From the NCBI RefSeq assembly GCF_026262575.1, contig NZ_JAPKFL010000003.1, forward strand, positions 226,256 to 290,255: DNA of 64,000 nt, read 5' to 3'. The DNA comes from Streptomyces marinisediminis (lineage in GTDB: Bacteria > Actinomycetota > Actinomycetes > Streptomycetales > Streptomycetaceae). Positions 26,892 through 35,492 of this stretch are shown here, one piece after another; within the stretch, counting starts at the first letter, position 1, and every line of letters begins with the position of its first letter. Below the pieces are notes generated by a model. That model had not been told where the DNA came from. It did not search any database and worked only from the letters and a program-made list of their open reading frames with translations. The position numbers and the translations under genes were made by a program.

Positions 26892-27297
26892 CGGTGATCG
26901 TGGCCTTTCGGTTTCTGGAGCGGGTCGGTCGGGTCGGTCGGGGGGAAGGCGGGGTCGTACGGCGGTGGGCCGGGCGGCGACGGGGCGGTCGGGCGGCGGC
27001 GGGCGTGGCGCGGGCGCCCCGGCCGGAGCCCGTGCGGAGGCGGCGGGACCGGAGGGGGCGCGGCCCGCGGCCGACGGGGCCACCGGGGGTGCGGGCGGCC
27101 CGCTGAGCGCGGCGCTCCCGCCCGCGCACCGCGCAACCGCCCCGGTGGCGCCCGTGCGCCACGCCGCCGCCCGCCGGACCGCTCCCCGACGTGCGGTCCG
27201 GCGGGCGGCGCGGATTCGGCGTGCGGCGCTCCGGCGCCGGGGCCCGGGGCCCGGGGGCCGGTGCCCCGGCCGGTGCGTCCGCCGGGAGCTTCGCCGC
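26892..27297. other. 406-bp gap between hsp18 and the DUF2267 gene
   Basis: No gene supported. It contains the hsp18 terminator (27165-27210); the remainder is G/C-rich and probably includes the DUF2267 gene promoter, which I cannot place. Confidence 0.55.
27165..27210 (-). terminator. Terminator of hsp18
   Basis: Perfect 18-bp stem (27165-27182 with 27193-27210) and 10-nt loop, 88 nt downstream of the hsp18 stop. Confidence 0.75.
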
Positions 27298-27729
27298 TCA
27301 GCCGCCGATCTGCTTGCGCGGCGTGGTGCCGACGGGAATCCGGCGGGCTCTGGCGCGCTCGCTGATCGGGATGCGGACGGTCAGCACGCCGTTCTCGTAG
27401 TGGGCGTCGATGTGCTCGGTGTCCAGGGTGTCGGCCAGCATGACCTGGCGCGAGAACACCCCCAGCGGCCGCTCGGAGAGCTCCCTCTCCACGTGGTCGC
27501 CGTGGGCGGTGGGACGGCGCTCCGCCTTGACGGTGAGCATGTTCCGCTCCACGTCGAGGTCGATGGCGTCGGGGGCGACTCCGGGCAGGTCGACGGCGAT
27601 GACGTACGTGTCGCCGTCCCGGTAGGCGTCCATCGGCATCGCGGACGGCTTCGTCCACGTTCCCGAGGGGCTGAGGAACTGCTGGGTGATCCGGTCCAGC
27701 TCGCGGAACGGGTCGGTGCGCATCAACAT
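27298..27729 (-). CDS. hsp18: Small heat-shock protein Hsp18 (Hsp20 family)
   Basis: 143-aa alpha-crystallin-type chaperone that holds unfolding proteins in soluble complexes. The alpha-crystallin domain spans about 35-125 (YVIAVDLPGVAPDAIDLDVE, ENGVLTVRIPI) and a C-terminal extension contains RRIPV, the I-x-I/V-like contact motif. ATG at 27729 follows GGAGGT by 8 nt; GTG 27732 is possible. Expression should be heat-inducible through the RheA operator inside its promoter; rheA is divergent next door. Confidence 0.93.
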   Translation of the reverse strand: MLMRTDPFRELDRITQQFLSPSGTWTKPSAMPMDAYRDGDTYVIAVDLPGVAPDAIDLDVERNMLTVKAERRPTAHGDHVERELSERPLGVFSRQVMLADTLDTEHIDAHYENGVLTVRIPISERARARRIPVGTTPRKQIGG

Positions 27730-27788
27730 CACGAAACACCTCCAGCACAGGTCAGGTACTTGCTTGCCAATGCGCGGCACCTGCTTCT

Positions 27789-27817
27789 CTTGTAGCATGT
27801 CATCCGAACGATGACAA
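27789..27817 (-). promoter_or_regulatory. hsp18 promoter
   Basis: On the minus strand TTGTCA (27812-27817) and TACAAG (27789-27794) are separated by 17 bp, a good vegetative sigma-70-type promoter, covered by the first RheA operator. Confidence 0.75.
27798..27816. promoter_or_regulatory. RheA operator 1
   Basis: TGTCATC-CGAAC-GATGACA is identical to the S. albus RheA operator form TGTCATC-N5-GATGACA and lies over the hsp18 -35 and spacer. Confidence 0.9.
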
Positions 27818-27824
27818 CCTCGAC

Positions 27825-27843
27825 CGTCATGCGAACGATGACC
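27825..27843. promoter_or_regulatory. RheA operator 2 (imperfect)
   Basis: CGTCATG-CGAAC-GATGACC has the same centre (CGAAC) and inner arms GTCAT/GATGAC as operator 1, offset by exactly 27 bp. It is 18 bp before the rheA start, so it may serve autorepression. Confidence 0.6.
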
Positions 27844-27860
27844 CCGGAGGGAGGTTCTCC

Positions 27861-28547
27861 GTGCCGACGGACGACCCGTCACCCGCCGCGCGCGAGGCCC
27901 GCGTCCCCGCGCCCGCCTTCTTCGCCGCCCTCGCGGCCCTGCGCACGATCCAGCAGGCCGTGCACGCCGGGCACCCCGACCGCATACCGCGGGAGGGGGC
28001 CCCGGACGCCGCGAGCGGCCCGCCCACCGCCGACCAGGCCCTGGCCGCCCTGCTGGCCCTGCGGGAAGTGCGCGAACAGCTCGCCTGCTGGGAACCGCCG
28101 CTGATCGAAGCGGCCCGGCAGGCGGGCGCGAGCTGGGCCGAGCTCGCCCCGCCGCTGGGCGTGGCCAGCCGCCAGGCCGCCGAACGCCGCTACCTGCGGG
28201 TGCGCCCCGGGGCGCCGGGCAGCACCGGCGAGCAGCGCGTCCAGGCCACCCGGGACCGCCGCGCCGCCGACCGCACCGTCACCACCTGGGCCCGGGGCAA
28301 CGCCGCCGCGCTGCGGCAGCTCGCCGGGCAGATCACCGCGCTGACCGACCTGCCCGCCCGCGCCCGCACGCCGCTGGACGCCGCGCTCGCCGACGACGAC
28401 GCGGCCGCCCTCATCACGCCGCTCGCCGACACCCGGTCCCACCTGGAGAGCCACCACCCCGACCTGGCGGCCCGCCTCGCCACCATCGCCCGGCACACCG
28501 AGCGGCTCCGGCAGGACAGCCGGGACCAGCGCGCGGGCCCCGCCTGA
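27861..28547 (+). CDS. rheA: RheA-like HSP18 transcriptional regulator
   Basis: 228-aa protein divergent from hsp18. RheA of Streptomyces albus is an autoregulated repressor that itself senses temperature and releases DNA on heating. Here an HTH-like segment (ARQAGASWAELAPPLGVASR, about residue 78) sits between two Ala-rich helical regions; the rest is helical with many Arg/His. GTG at 27861 is preceded by GGAGGGAGG. Identification rests on divergence from hsp18, the flanking operators and the overall pattern, not on an alignment. Confidence 0.82.
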   Translation: MPTDDPSPAAREARVPAPAFFAALAALRTIQQAVHAGHPDRIPREGAPDAASGPPTADQALAALLALREVREQLACWEPPLIEAARQAGASWAELAPPLGVASRQAAERRYLRVRPGAPGSTGEQRVQATRDRRAADRTVTTWARGNAAALRQLAGQITALTDLPARARTPLDAALADDDAAALITPLADTRSHLESHHPDLAARLATIARHTERLRQDSRDQRAGPA

Positions 28548-28575
28548 GGGTCCGCCGCACGCCGGTGGGGACGGC

Positions 28576-28620
28576 GGACGGGACGAGGGGCGCACCGCCG
28601 GCGCGCCCCTCGTCCCGTCC
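28576..28620 (+). terminator. Terminator of rheA
   Basis: Perfect 18-bp stem (28576-28593 with 28603-28620) with 9-nt loop, 28 nt past the stop. Confidence 0.8.
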
Positions 28621-28691
28621 CCCTCCGGGCTCCCCCGTGTCCCCCGTTCCCGGGTGCCCGGCCCCCGTCGCCCCCGTTCTCCCCCGTTCTC

Positions 28692-28737
28692 CCCCGTGGG
28701 AGTAACTGTGCCCAGCGGTTTTCACAGGGGTGTCACG
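28692..28737. repeat. Imperfect direct repeat, copy A (upstream of SpoIIE gene)
   Basis: 46 bp that match copy B (31441-31486) at 32 of 46 positions without gaps. Best-kept blocks are CCCCGTGG, TTTCAC and GGTGTCA. Both copies follow CCCCCGTTCT-type short repeats. Confidence 0.6.
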
Positions 28738-28897
28738 GCGGGGGCCCCGCCGCGTCACGGGCCCGCCGCCGCCGGGCGGGGACGCGGTGGGGGCGGGCCC
28801 GTGGCGCGGCGGGTGGCGCGGTGGCGCCGTGCGCGGGGGCGGGGCGTGCGGGAACATGGTGCAGGCGAAGCCGCGCCGCGAATGAGGTGTGTCGTCG

Positions 28898-31327
28898 ATG
28901 TCCACTGGAGCCGAGCGTGCGTCACTGCGGCAGTTCGCCGTGCCCAACCTCGCGGCGGCCGTGCTCGACGACGCGGGCACGGTCGTCTCGTGGGCCGACA
29001 CGGCGCAGCGCCTGCTGGGCTGGTCGGCCGGGGAGGTGTGCGGGCGGCCCGCGAGCGGGCTGCTGGCCGACCCCGGGCAGTGGGAGCGGCTGCGGCGCCA
29101 GTGCCGCGACGCGAGCTGGGAGGGCGACACCGGGCTGCGGCACGCCGACGGGCACGAGGTCTCGGCCGGCGTGGTGTCGATGCCGATCCGGACGGACGCC
29201 GACGGGCCCGCGCTGCACCTGGTGCTCGGCGCCGAGGTGGGCCTGCTGCGGCTGTGGCGGCAGAACCACTCGCTCGTGCAGGAGCTGTTCGCGCAGGACC
29301 GCATCGGGCTGACCGTCTTCGACACCGACCTGCGCATCGTCCGCACCAACACCCAGCTCTTCCCCTACACCGGTGTCCCGGCGGACCCGACGGGCCACCG
29401 GCTCGCGGACTTCCTCACGCCGCGGGACGCCCCGGTCGTCGAGGGCCTGCTGGGCAAGGTCCTGCGCACCGGGGGGCCGGAGGTCGGCGTCACCATGCGG
29501 CTGCGGACGCGGGACGATCCGCGCGCGGGGCGGCTGCTGTCCATGTCGGCGTTCCGGCTGCACAGCCCGGCGGGGACGCCGATGGGCGCGGCGGCGGCGT
29601 TCACGGACGTCACCGAGCACGAGGCGGCCGGGGAGCGGCTCCAGCTCCTGCACCGGGCCACGGCGGTGCTGGGCGCCTCGCTGTCCATCACGCAGACGAG
29701 TGAGGATCTGGCCGGGGTGCTGGTGCCGGCGCTGGCGGACTGCGTGCTGGTCGGGCTGGCGGAACCGGTGCTGGTGGGCGACGAGCCGGCGCCGGACGGC
29801 AACGGGCGGGTCGTCCTCGCTCGCACCGCCGTCGTCGGCGCCGACGCGCGGGCCCTGCCGGAGTCGGCCAGCGTCACCGTGCCGCCGCCCCCCGGGCGCG
29901 GCGGGCGCGGCGGCGTCGTCCTCACCGACCTCGCCCGCCCCGGGGCCGCGGGCCGGGAGCCCGGGGGGCACAGGCCCGGGCACCACTGGGTGCCGCCCCT
30001 GCCCGGCGCGCACTGCGCGCTGAGCGCTCCGCTGCGCGCCCGCTCCGCCTACCTGGGCACGGTGACGCTCTGGCGCACCCACAGCGCGGTGCCGTACGAC
30101 GAGGAGGACCTCGCGCTGCTGGAGGAGATCGCCGCCCGCGCGGCGCTCGCCGTGGACAACGCGCGCCGCTACACCCGCGAGCACCGGGCCGCCGTCAGCC
30201 TCCAGCGCAGCCTGCTGCCGCCCGCGACGGCGGAGAACGCCGCGGTGGAGACCGCCAGCGTCTACCTTCCGGCCGACATCGGCGGCGGGGTCAGCGGCGA
30301 CTGGTTCGACGTCATCCCGCTCTCCTCCGCTCGCGTGGGCCTCGTCGTCGGCGACGTCGTCGGGCACGGCCTCCAGGCCACCGTCACCATGGGGCGCCTG
30401 CGCACCGCCGTGCGCACCCTGGCCGACCTCGACCTGGACCCGGAGGAGCTGCTCTCCCACCTGGACGACCTGGTCACCCAGCTCGACGTCGCCACCAGTG
30501 AGGAGGCCCGGCACGCGGACCGCGAGTCGCTGGGCGCGACCTGCCTGTACGCCGTCTACGACCCGGTGGCGCGCAAGTGCGTGTTCTCCAGCGCCGGCCA
30601 CCCGCCGCCCGTCCTGCTCGCGCCCGACGGCACGGCGGAGTTCGTCGAGGTGCACCCGGGGCCGCCGCTGGGGGTGAGCGCGCTGCCGTTCGAGCCGGTG
30701 GAACTGGCCATCCCGCCCGGCAGCGTCCTCGCCTTCTACACCGACGGGCTGGTGGAGCTGGGGCGGGGCGACATCGAGACGGGCATGTCCGAGCTGCGCG
30801 GCAGGCTGCGCCGCTCGGACGCCGTGGCCCGGCCGCTGGCCGACACGGCCGAGGCGGTCGTCGCCGCGCTGCCGCGGGAACCGCTCTCCGACGACGTGAC
30901 GCTGCTGCTGGCCCGCACCCGCGCCGTCCCTCCGCACGACACCGTGCGGTGGGCCCTGGAGGGCGAGCCCGCCGCCGTCCCGCGCGCCCGGGAGCTGGCG
31001 CTGGGGCAGCTCGCGGCCTGGGACCTGGACGCGCTGGCCTTCACCACCGAACTGGTCACCAGCGAGCTGGTGACCAACGCCGTGCGCTACGGCGGCGGCG
31101 GGGCGATCGAACTGCGGCTCACCCGCGCCGACACGCTCATCTGCGAGGTGTCCGACCTCAGCAGCACCCAGCCCCGGATGCGCCGCGCGCGCCTGACCGA
31201 CGAGGGCGGGCGCGGCCTGTACCTCGTCGCGCAGCTCACCCACCGCTGGGGCAGCCGCTACACCCGGCGCGGGAAGACGATCTGGACGGAGCAGGTGCTC
31301 ACGCCGCCGGGCGGGCCGGCCCCGTGA
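28898..31327 (+). CDS. PAS-GAF-SpoIIE phosphatase with HATPase domain
   Basis: 809-aa signalling protein. Order: PAS (about 10-110), second PAS (130-245, QDRIGLTVFDTDLRIVRTN), GAF (250-420), PP2C/SpoIIE phosphatase (435-660; GGGVSGDWFDV, VGDVVGHGLQAT, FYTDGLVE), and a C-terminal GHKL ATPase of anti-sigma type (675-800; SELVTNAVRYGG, DEGGRGLYLV). Such proteins dephosphorylate anti-anti-sigma factors and can phosphorylate them through the ATPase end, controlling alternative sigma factors. ATG at 28898 has GAGGTG 7 nt upstream; GTG 28889 is closer than practical. No partner sigma or STAS gene is adjacent. Confidence 0.9.
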   Translation: MSTGAERASLRQFAVPNLAAAVLDDAGTVVSWADTAQRLLGWSAGEVCGRPASGLLADPGQWERLRRQCRDASWEGDTGLRHADGHEVSAGVVSMPIRTDADGPALHLVLGAEVGLLRLWRQNHSLVQELFAQDRIGLTVFDTDLRIVRTNTQLFPYTGVPADPTGHRLADFLTPRDAPVVEGLLGKVLRTGGPEVGVTMRLRTRDDPRAGRLLSMSAFRLHSPAGTPMGAAAAFTDVTEHEAAGERLQLLHRATAVLGASLSITQTSEDLAGVLVPALADCVLVGLAEPVLVGDEPAPDGNGRVVLARTAVVGADARALPESASVTVPPPPGRGGRGGVVLTDLARPGAAGREPGGHRPGHHWVPPLPGAHCALSAPLRARSAYLGTVTLWRTHSAVPYDEEDLALLEEIAARAALAVDNARRYTREHRAAVSLQRSLLPPATAENAAVETASVYLPADIGGGVSGDWFDVIPLSSARVGLVVGDVVGHGLQATVTMGRLRTAVRTLADLDLDPEELLSHLDDLVTQLDVATSEEARHADRESLGATCLYAVYDPVARKCVFSSAGHPPPVLLAPDGTAEFVEVHPGPPLGVSALPFEPVELAIPPGSVLAFYTDGLVELGRGDIETGMSELRGRLRRSDAVARPLADTAEAVVAALPREPLSDDVTLLLARTRAVPPHDTVRWALEGEPAAVPRARELALGQLAAWDLDALAFTTELVTSELVTNAVRYGGGGAIELRLTRADTLICEVSDLSSTQPRMRRARLTDEGGRGLYLVAQLTHRWGSRYTRRGKTIWTEQVLTPPGGPAP

Positions 31328-31440
31328 CGCGGCGGCCTCGGCCGCGCCCGCCGGGCCGCGCCCGCCGGGCCGCGCCCGTTCGGGCGCGACCCCGTTCTCC
31401 CCCGTTCCCCCGTTTGCCCGGTTTCCCCGGGCCCCCGTCT

Positions 31441-31486
31441 CCCCGTGGCCACCACGGTGGCCCGCGCGTTTCACGAAGGTGTCATG
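31441..31486. repeat. Imperfect direct repeat, copy B (downstream of SpoIIE gene)
   Basis: Partner of copy A, in the convergent gap between the SpoIIE gene and the aminopeptidase. It includes the palindrome GGCCACC-AC-GGTGGCC (31447-31462), absent from copy A. Confidence 0.6.
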
Positions 31487-31553
31487 ATCACGGCTCGGAC
31501 GCGTCACGGTTCACGGCGTCTGCCGCCGCGCCGCGGTGACCGCCGCGGTCGCC

Positions 31554-32849
31554 TCACGCCGTCAGGAACGCCGTCAGCGCGCCGGCCAGGTGGTGCGGGT
31601 CGTCGGCGCCGGCCAGCTCGCGCGCGGAGTGCATGGACAGCAGCGCGACGCCGATGTCCACGGTCGCGATGCCGTGCCGGGCCGCCGTGATCGGGCCGAT
31701 CGTCGTCCCGCAGGGCACGGCGTTGTTGGACACGAACGTCTGCCACGGCACGCCCGCGCGCTCGCAGGCGGCGGTGAAGACGGCGCGCCCGGTGCCGTCG
31801 GTGGCGTACCGCTGGTTGACGTTGACCTTGAGGATCGGCCCGCCGTTGGGCAGCGGGTGGTGCGTCGGGTCGTGCCGCTCGGCGTAGTTGGGGTGCACGG
31901 CGTGTCCGGTGTCCGAGGACAGGCACACGGTGGCCGCGTAGGCGCGCGCCCGGTCCTCGTAGCCGCCGCCGCGGGCGAAGACGGAACGTTCCAGCACGTT
32001 GCCCAGCAGCGGGCCGTCCGCGCCGGTGTCGGACTGGCTGCCGTTCTCCTCGTGGTCGAACGCCGCCAGCACCGGGACGTGGGACAGCGCGCGGCCCGCC
32101 TCGGCGGCGTGCACCAGGGCCGCCGTGCCCGCGTGCAGCGACAGCAGGTTGTCCATGCGCGGCCCGGCGATCAGCTCCCGGTCCCGGCCCAGGTAGGCGG
32201 GCGGCTCGACGGCGTGCAGCATCAGGTCCCAGCCGACGATGTCGGACGCGGGCAGGCCGCTCTCCTCGGCCACGAAGGCCAGCAGGTCGCCCTCGCGGCC
32301 GTCGCCCAGCCCCCACACGGGCGTCATGTGCCGCTGCCGGTCCAGTTTCAGCCCGTCGTTGACGGCGCGGTCCAGGTGGATGGCGAGCTGCGGCACGCGC
32401 AGCAGCGGCCGGTCGGCGTTGACCAGCCGGGTGCCGCCGTCGCGCAGGGCGAGCCGCCCGGCCAGGCCCAGGTCCCGGTCGAGCCAGGTGTTGAGCAGGG
32501 TGCCGCCGTAGATCTCGACGGCGAGCTGCCGCCAGCCGTGCGCCCCGGTGTCCGGCCGCGGCTTGACGCGCAGGTTCGGCGAGTCGGTGTGCGCCCCGAC
32601 GACGCGGAAGGGCGTGGCCGGGGCGGCGCCCTCGGGCACGTACCAGGCGACGATCGCGCCGCCGCGCAGCACGTACCGGCCGCCGGGCGCCCCGTCCCAC
32701 TCCTCGGTTTCCGACACCGCGCGGAAGCCGGCCTTCTCCAGCCGCTCGGCCGCGTTCGCCACCGCGTGGTAGGGCGTCGGCGAGGCACCGAGGAAGGTGA
32801 GCAGGTCGTCGGTGTGCCGACGGTCGAACGGGGTGGTGGAAGCACACAT
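31554..32849 (-). CDS. M18-family aminopeptidase
   Basis: 431-aa zinc aminopeptidase that removes acidic or neutral N-terminal residues. Metal ligands are visible: GAHTDSPNLRVKP, the FDHEENGSQS block, CLSSDTGHAVHPNYAERHDP, and a final His near LLSMHSARE. The length matches the M18 family (about 430). ATG at 32849 (MCASTTPF) is chosen because conserved sequence begins immediately after; an in-frame ATG at 32861 is possible. The gene is 95 bp downstream of the VOC gene on the same strand. Confidence 0.9.
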   Translation of the reverse strand: MCASTTPFDRRHTDDLLTFLGASPTPYHAVANAAERLEKAGFRAVSETEEWDGAPGGRYVLRGGAIVAWYVPEGAAPATPFRVVGAHTDSPNLRVKPRPDTGAHGWRQLAVEIYGGTLLNTWLDRDLGLAGRLALRDGGTRLVNADRPLLRVPQLAIHLDRAVNDGLKLDRQRHMTPVWGLGDGREGDLLAFVAEESGLPASDIVGWDLMLHAVEPPAYLGRDRELIAGPRMDNLLSLHAGTAALVHAAEAGRALSHVPVLAAFDHEENGSQSDTGADGPLLGNVLERSVFARGGGYEDRARAYAATVCLSSDTGHAVHPNYAERHDPTHHPLPNGGPILKVNVNQRYATDGTGRAVFTAACERAGVPWQTFVSNNAVPCGTTIGPITAARHGIATVDIGVALLSMHSARELAGADDPHHLAGALTAFLTA

Positions 32850-32944
32850 GCCGCCCAGCATACGGACAGCCCCGCACCCGGTCGGCGCGGCTTTGGGCGG
32901 GGCCGGGGCGGGCGCCGGCCGGGCCGGGCGGTGCGCGGCGGGCG

Positions 32945-33319
32945 TCAGCCGTCCGCGTCCAGCGCTCCGCGTTCGACGCAGAACTCGTTGCCCTCCGGGT
33001 CCGCCATGGTCACCCAGCCCCGGTTCCGCGGGCCGCGGTGGTCGGCCAGGACGGTGGCGCCCAGGGTGCGCAGCCGCTCGACCTCCTCGTCGCGGGTGCG
33101 GTCCCGCGGACGCAGGTCGAGGTGGACGCGGTTCTTCACGGTCTTGGCGTTGGGCACGGTGACGAAGAGCAGCGTCACCCCGTCCGCCCTGACGAGCGCC
33201 TCGGGGTCGCCGGGGTAGTCGTCGTCCGCCAGGGAGGCGCCCAGGGCGTCGGCCCAGAAGGCGCCGAGCGTGTAGGCGTCGGCGCAGTCGATCGTCACGT
33301 GGCGTATCGCGGAAGTCAT
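32945..33319 (-). CDS. VOC (glyoxalase/bleomycin-resistance fold) protein
   Basis: 124 aa, one VOC domain of two beta-alpha-beta-beta-beta halves: IRHVTIDCADAYTLGAFWADALG and VHLDLRPRDRTRDEEVERLRTLGATVL, ending MADPEGNEFCVERG. His at the first and second halves and the final Glu are the expected metal ligands. Chosen start ATG 33319 begins at the domain; the longer frame adds unconserved sequence. Substrate unknown. Confidence 0.85.
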   Translation of the reverse strand: MTSAIRHVTIDCADAYTLGAFWADALGASLADDDYPGDPEALVRADGVTLLFVTVPNAKTVKNRVHLDLRPRDRTRDEEVERLRTLGATVLADHRGPRNRGWVTMADPEGNEFCVERGALDADG

Positions 33320-33371
33320 GGCCGCCACTATGCGTGACCGGCCCGGCGGGTGTCGAAGGGATTGCGGCGCG

Positions 33372-33436
33372 GGGCCCGCCCGCCTCGACGGCACGGGCCC
33401 GCCCCCCTCGACGGCGAGGGCCCGCTCCCCCCGACC
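33372..33436. repeat. Tandem repeat, 23-bp unit, 2.8 copies
   Basis: Units start at 33372, 33395 and 33418 (each GGGCCCGC followed by a Y-rich segment and CGAC). The last copy forms part of the terminator at 33415-33451. Confidence 0.7.
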
Positions 33437-33451
33437 GGGAGCGGGCCCTCG
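33415..33451 (-). terminator. Terminator of the FadE5-like gene
   Basis: Perfect 15-bp stem (33415-33429 with 33437-33451), loop 7, 18 nt beyond the stop on the minus strand. Confidence 0.75.
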
Positions 33452-33468
33452 TCACGCGGCGGACGGGC

Positions 33469-35295
33469 TCAGAACGCGGCCTCGTCCAGCTCCATCAGCG
33501 ACAGGTCGACGGCCTCGGCCATCTCGCGCTGGACCCCGACACCGGGCAGGACGTTGGCGGCGAAGAACTTCGCCGCGGCGATCTTGCCGGTGTAGAACGC
33601 CTTGTCCTTGGCGGCGGCCGTCGGCAGCTTCCCGGCGGCCACGGCGGCGCCGCGCAGCAGCAGGTAGCCGATGACCACGTCGCCGGAGGCGAGCAGGAAG
33701 CGGGTGGTGTTCAGGCCGACCTTGTAGAGCGACTTCACGTCCTGCTCGGTGGCGGCCAGGTCGGTCAGCATGGTGCCGACCATGGCCTCCAGGTCGCCGG
33801 CCGCCTTGGCCAAGTGCTCGCGGGCCCCGGCCAGGTCCTCGCCGCCGGCCGCGTCGGCCAGGAACTTCTTGATGTCCTCGGACAGCGTGGTCAGCGCCTG
33901 GCCCTGGTCGCGGACGATCTTGCGGAAGAAGTAGTCCTGGCCCTGGATCGCGGTGGTGCCCTCGTAGAGCGTGTCGATCTTGGCGTCGCGGATGTACTGC
34001 TCGATCGGGTACTCCTGCAGGTAGCCGGAGCCGCCGAAGGTCTGCAGGGACTGCGCGAGCTGCTCGTAGGACTTCTCCGAGCCGTAGCCCTTGACGATCG
34101 GCAGGAGCAGGTCGTTCAGCCGGTGCGCGGCGGAGGCGTCCTCGCCGGCGGCCTCCTTGAGCAGAATGTCGTCCTGGACGGAGGCGGTGTAGAGCACCAG
34201 GGCGCGCATGCCCTCGGCGTACGCCTTCTGCGTCATCAGCGAGCGGCGCACGTCCGGGTGGTGGGTGATGGTGACGCGCGGCGCGGTCTTGTCGGTGAAC
34301 TGGGTGAGGTCGGCGCCCTGCACCCGCTCCCGGGCGTACTCCAGCGCGTTGAGGTAGCCGGTGGAGAGGGTGGCGATGGCCTTCGTGCCGACCATCATCC
34401 GGGCGAACTCGATGATCTTGAACATCTGGCGGATGCCGTCGTGCTTCTCGCCCAGCAGCCAGCCCTTGGCCGGGTGCTTGTCGCCGAAGGTCATCTCGCA
34501 GGTGTTGGAGGCCTTCAGGCCCATCTTGTGCTCGACGTTGGTGGCGTAGGCGCCGTTGCGCTCGCCCAGCTCGCCGGTCTCCCAGTCGAAGTCGTACTTC
34601 GGCACGATGAACAGGGACAGGCCCTTCGTGCCGGGGCCCGCGCCCTCGGGGCGGGCGAGCACGAAGTGGACGATGTTCTCGGACATGTCGTGCTCACCGG
34701 AGGTGATGAAGCGCTTCACGCCCTCGATGTGCCAGCTACCGTCGGCCTGCTGGGTGGCCTTGGTGCGGCCCGCGCCGACGTCCGAGCCCGCGTCCGGCTC
34801 GGTCAGCACCATCGTGGAGCCCCACTGGCGGTCCACCATGCGCTGCGCGATCTTGTGCTGCTCCTCGGTGCCCTCTTCGTACAGGACGCCGGCGAAGGCC
34901 GGTCCCGAGGCGTACATCCACACCGCCGGGTTGGCGCCCAGGATCGTCTCGGCGAAGGCCCACAGCAGCGAGCGCGGGGCGGTGGTGCCGCCGATCTCCT
35001 CCGGGATGCCCAGGCGCCACCACTCGGCGTCCATGTAGGCCTGGTAGCTCTTCTTGAACGACGCGGGGACGGGCGCGGTGTTCGTCTCCGGGTCGAAGAC
35101 CGGCGGGTTGCGGTCGGCGTCCTCGAAGGAGGCGGCCAGCTCGTTCTCGGACAGCCGGGCGATCTCGGAGAGCACGCTCTTGGCGGTCTCCACGTCCATC
35201 TCGGCGAACGGCCCGTTGCCGTACACCGAGTCGCGGCCGAGCACCTCGAAGAGGTTGAACTCGATGTCGCGCAGGTTCGACTTGTAGTGGCCCAT
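33469..35295 (-). CDS. Acyl-CoA dehydrogenase, FadE5-like
   Basis: 608-aa flavoprotein catalysing alpha,beta-desaturation of acyl-CoA, first step of beta-oxidation. The start [38 protein letters not shown] (FAD contact), [31 protein letters not shown] (catalytic Glu in YEGT) and C-terminus MELDEAAF all match the FadE5 subfamily of actinobacteria, longer than ordinary ~385-aa enzymes because of a C-terminal helical domain. ATG at 35295. It may consume branched acyl-CoAs made by BCDH. Divergent from the SseB gene. Confidence 0.93.
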   Translation of the reverse strand: MGHYKSNLRDIEFNLFEVLGRDSVYGNGPFAEMDVETAKSVLSEIARLSENELAASFEDADRNPPVFDPETNTAPVPASFKKSYQAYMDAEWWRLGIPEEIGGTTAPRSLLWAFAETILGANPAVWMYASGPAFAGVLYEEGTEEQHKIAQRMVDRQWGSTMVLTEPDAGSDVGAGRTKATQQADGSWHIEGVKRFITSGEHDMSENIVHFVLARPEGAGPGTKGLSLFIVPKYDFDWETGELGERNGAYATNVEHKMGLKASNTCEMTFGDKHPAKGWLLGEKHDGIRQMFKIIEFARMMVGTKAIATLSTGYLNALEYARERVQGADLTQFTDKTAPRVTITHHPDVRRSLMTQKAYAEGMRALVLYTASVQDDILLKEAAGEDASAAHRLNDLLLPIVKGYGSEKSYEQLAQSLQTFGGSGYLQEYPIEQYIRDAKIDTLYEGTTAIQGQDYFFRKIVRDQGQALTTLSEDIKKFLADAAGGEDLAGAREHLAKAAGDLEAMVGTMLTDLAATEQDVKSLYKVGLNTTRFLLASGDVVIGYLLLRGAAVAAGKLPTAAAKDKAFYTGKIAAAKFFAANVLPGVGVQREMAEAVDLSLMELDEAAF

Positions 35296-35363
35296 GGGCG
35301 CAGGCTCCGTAGGGACGGGGAGGCGGGCCTCCAGTGCGTACCAGTTAGTAGCCCCCATCATGC

Positions 35364-35375
35364 TACCGGCGGGTA
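35364..35375. promoter_or_regulatory. Candidate operator TACC-N4-GGTA upstream of the acyl-CoA dehydrogenase gene
   Basis: TACC-GGCG-GGTA, 69 bp before the start, in an AT-richer promoter stretch. Inverted TACC/GGTA sites suit TetR-family repressors of fatty-acid degradation; identity of the regulator is unknown. Confidence 0.4.
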
Positions 35376-35492
35376 ATAACGGCAAGCCCAGTGCGCCCGG
35401 ATGTGACCGGCCTGGCAGGAAATCGCCCCGGAAGCGCCCCCCGGCACCCGTCGCGGCCCGCGCGCCGGGTCGCACTCAGTACCCTCTAGTGC

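Larger units (their letters stand above)
28548..28897. other. 350-bp gap before the first SpoIIE-type gene
   Basis: No gene. It holds the rheA terminator (28576-28620), CCCCCGTTCT short repeats (28671-28690) and repeat copy A (28692-28737). Confidence 0.6.

Noticed and set aside
31469..31482. parS-like GTTTCACG
   Set aside because: Only one half of the palindrome GTTTCACGTGAAAC is present.
31554..33455. A fused aminopeptidase with a long N-terminal extension, or a frameshifted fusion with the VOC gene
   Set aside because: The VOC protein is in another frame with its own start and stop, and conserved M18 sequence begins at 32849.
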